From UBA2219 sp964612075 (GTDB lineage Bacteria; Desulfobacterota; Deferrimicrobia; Deferrimicrobiales; Deferrimicrobiaceae): a stretch of DNA of 6,867 bases. The DNA is taken from assembly GCA_964612075.1 (NCBI GenBank), contig CAZTFC010000086.1:1-6867 (forward strand), written 5' to 3'. Shown one piece after another: positions 5,894-6,867 of this stretch (position 1 is the stretch's first letter; every line of letters begins with the position of its first letter). Under the pieces are notes generated by a model. The model was not told where the DNA came from. It was given only the letters and a program-made list of their open reading frames with translations, and did not search any database. The translations under genes were made by a program, and so were the position numbers.

Positions 5894-5916
5894 GCTGGAA
5901 CAGGCGAAGTGACCGC

Positions 5917-6333
5917 CTACCGGACCACGATGCGGTAGCTGCGATATGTCGGCAGGCCCCCGATCTTCTCCGCGAGACCGTCGGGGTCGAACCGCCCGTA
6001 GGCGGTGGATTCGCCGTACAACTCCAACCGAAGCGCCAGGTCGTCGATCTTCCAATGCCCGCCGCCGAAGACCTCGATGTCGGCCCCGAGGGCGGCGTAA
6101 TATTCCGGTTTCCGCAGGAAGCGCCCGTCCAGGTCGTTGAGCAGGCAGTATCTCTCGAGGATCTGCGCGTGGAACTTCGAGAGCCCGTAGGGGGACAGGA
6201 CCAGCGTCTCGATCTTCCCGCCCTCCACGAGCTGGAGGAACTTCCCCTGCCGCACCGGAGGCATCTGCGCCTTGTAAAGCACGGGGGAAAAGTCGACGAC
6301 GCGGAATTCCACAGGGCGGTCAGCAACCTTCAC
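5917..6333 (-). CDS. Hypothetical protein, 138 residues
   Basis: I do not recognise this family. The start used is a GTG at 6333-6331, giving MKVADRPVEFRVVDFSPVLYK. Visible features are mixed alpha/beta sequence, LVEGGKIETLVLSPYGLSKFH in the first half, FGGGHWKIDDLALRLELYGES at about 90-110, and a strand-rich basic end (YRSYRIVVR). There are one internal cysteine, no signal peptide and no membrane segment, so it is probably cytoplasmic. Codons show the same strong G/C third-position bias as the neighbours, which supports real coding. No good Shine-Dalgarno precedes the GTG; a GGGGG run lies about 9 nt upstream. The frame is open upstream only to the TGA that ends the methyltransferase-like gene, 10 codons earlier. 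The two genes are therefore in the same frame and very close, and coupling is likely. The true start could be slightly different. Confidence 0.65.
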   Translation of the reverse strand: MKVADRPVEFRVVDFSPVLYKAQMPPVRQGKFLQLVEGGKIETLVLSPYGLSKFHAQILERYCLLNDLDGRFLRKPEYYAALGADIEVFGGGHWKIDDLALRLELYGESTAYGRFDPDGLAEKIGGLPTYRSYRIVVR

Positions 6334-6360
6334 CTCGATGAACCCCCGCGACCCGACGGG

Positions 6361-6705
6361 TCAATCCGTGCGTGACGGCCCATTCGAGCGCTCCGCCTTG
6401 AGGACGATGCGCTTCCGGACCGCGTTCTCGCGGCTCCTCGCGATCAGGTCGGGGTCGTACTCGATCCCGACGGCGTTGGCATGGAACTCCTTCGCGGCGA
6501 TGATTGGGATCCGCCCGTCGCCCGATCCCAGGTCCACCACGTTGTCCGACGCGTCGACCTCTCCCATCATCAGCATCGTATCGACGACGACTTTCGGGGT
6601 GGACGCGAAGAGGACATTCTTCCCCTCGGCCGGGACCGCCAGCGCCAGCGCGAACGCCAGCAGCAGGACCGGAGCGGGTTTCCGGAAGTATATGACCGCT
6701 CTCAT
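6361..6705 (-). CDS. Truncated SAM-dependent methyltransferase-like protein with signal peptide
   Basis: A protein of 114 residues. The N-terminus (MRAVIYFRKPAPVLLLAF and the following ALALAVPAEG) looks like a secretion signal, possibly cleaved after VPA. Then come TPKVVVDTMLMMGEVDASD, SAM-binding motif I VVDLGSGDGR (56-65) and the motif II region AVGIEYDPDLIARSRENA (78-95), where Glu82 is the expected ribose-binding acid. This matches small exported class I methyltransferases with the VVDLGSGDGR signature. Those usually run to about 180-200 residues, with an EGDLF... strand and further strands after motif II. Here homology stops near residue 98, and an unrelated tail (RIVLKAERSNGPSRTD) leads to TGA. 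Neither alternative frame restores the missing part. The ribosome site AAGGAGG (6718-6712) is excellent, 6 nt from the ATG. The gene lies 72 nt after the alpha/beta hydrolase end. It is probably a decayed or deletion-truncated gene and unlikely to be an active methyltransferase. Confidence 0.7.
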   Translation of the reverse strand: MRAVIYFRKPAPVLLLAFALALAVPAEGKNVLFASTPKVVVDTMLMMGEVDASDNVVDLGSGDGRIPIIAAKEFHANAVGIEYDPDLIARSRENAVRKRIVLKAERSNGPSRTD

Positions 6706-6777
6706 GGGATTCCTCCTTCCGATGTCGGCGCCGCTTGCCGCTCGTGCGGCCGTGCCCGCGGACTTCGGGCAACCGAT

Positions 6778-6867
6778 TCAATGTGGAAGCAGCAGGAATT
6801 CGACGACGGATTTCCAAAATTCCGCGTCCACGCGATCCATCCAGTCGTTGTGATCCGCGGCGGGAAC
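6778..6867 (-). CDS. Alpha/beta hydrolase, C-terminal end only (5' part beyond window)
   Basis: An open frame enters from the right edge and ends at TGA (6780-6778), encoding 29 residues: VPAADHNDWMDRVDAEFWKS and then VVEFLLLPH. The (I/V)PGAGHND-like block followed by an acidic linker, an aromatic W/Y and a final FL helix is typical of the end of serine alpha/beta hydrolases, where the His of HND is the catalytic histidine. The rest of the triad would lie outside the window. It is on the same strand as the methyltransferase-like gene and could share its transcript. Confidence 0.6.
   Translation of the reverse strand, partial: VPAADHNDWMDRVDAEFWKSVVEFLLLPH

Noticed and set aside
3839..5938. 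Plus-strand 699-codon frame overlapping the transposase-like gene and longer than it
   Set aside because: Composition is dominated by Arg, Gly, Pro and Ala with no domain, whereas the 3741-5681 frame shows zinc ribbons, conserved Asp blocks and a transposase-like C-terminus. Length alone is misleading in this GC-rich DNA.
6361..6363. Selenocysteine at the TGA between the methyltransferase-like gene and the downstream gene
   Set aside because: There is no catalytic cysteine counterpart at this position in the methyltransferase family, and I saw no convincing SECIS-like hairpin immediately downstream.
6338..6853. Plus-strand 171-codon frame antisense to the methyltransferase-like gene
   Set aside because: It has no recognisable motif. 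The minus strand has a strong ribosome site, a signal peptide and the VVDLGSGDGR motif.

Overview
The window is GC-rich with strongly G/C-biased third codon positions. It suggests an anaerobic or facultative bacterium with flavin-based or disulfide-linked electron transfer, perhaps Desulfobacterota, NC10 or a similar lineage. That assignment is a guess from gene content. There are no rRNA, tRNA or CRISPR features.

Left half (1-3609, all minus strand): a compact operon transcribed leftwards and running off the left edge. In transcription order it encodes a DsrE-superfamily protein (3609-3253), a TusA-family sulfur carrier (3233-2979), a small MvhD-like protein that has lost most cysteines of its family (2953-2525), an HdrA-like flavin/iron-sulfur protein (2512-1214), and a second HdrA-like protein that starts inside the stop codon of the first (1214 to beyond position 1). 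Spacings are short (19, 25 and 12 nt, then a 1-nt overlap). A good sigma70-type promoter lies at 3669-3640, so DsrE is probably the first gene. The set resembles in concept the sulfur-handling Hdr-like (sHdr) and Qmo systems. TusA and DsrE proteins would carry protein-bound sulfane sulfur, and the HdrA-type flavoproteins would move electrons to or from a thiol/disulfide or sulfur substrate. The gene combination does not match either system exactly.

Middle (3610-5916): a divergent, unusually AT-rich intergenic region holds the leftward promoter, a possible rightward promoter and two copies of a 10-bp element. It is followed by one long plus-strand gene (3741-5681) for a zinc-ribbon, DDE-transposase-like protein of 646 residues. 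No convincing insertion-sequence ends were found. Downstream is a 235-nt intergenic stretch with hairpins and a GGC tract.

Right part (5917-6867, minus strand): the C-terminal end of an alpha/beta hydrolase enters from the right edge. Next comes a signal-peptide-bearing SAM-methyltransferase-like gene that ends after about half of the fold, then a 138-residue protein I do not recognise. The last two lie in the same reading frame, separated by one TGA.
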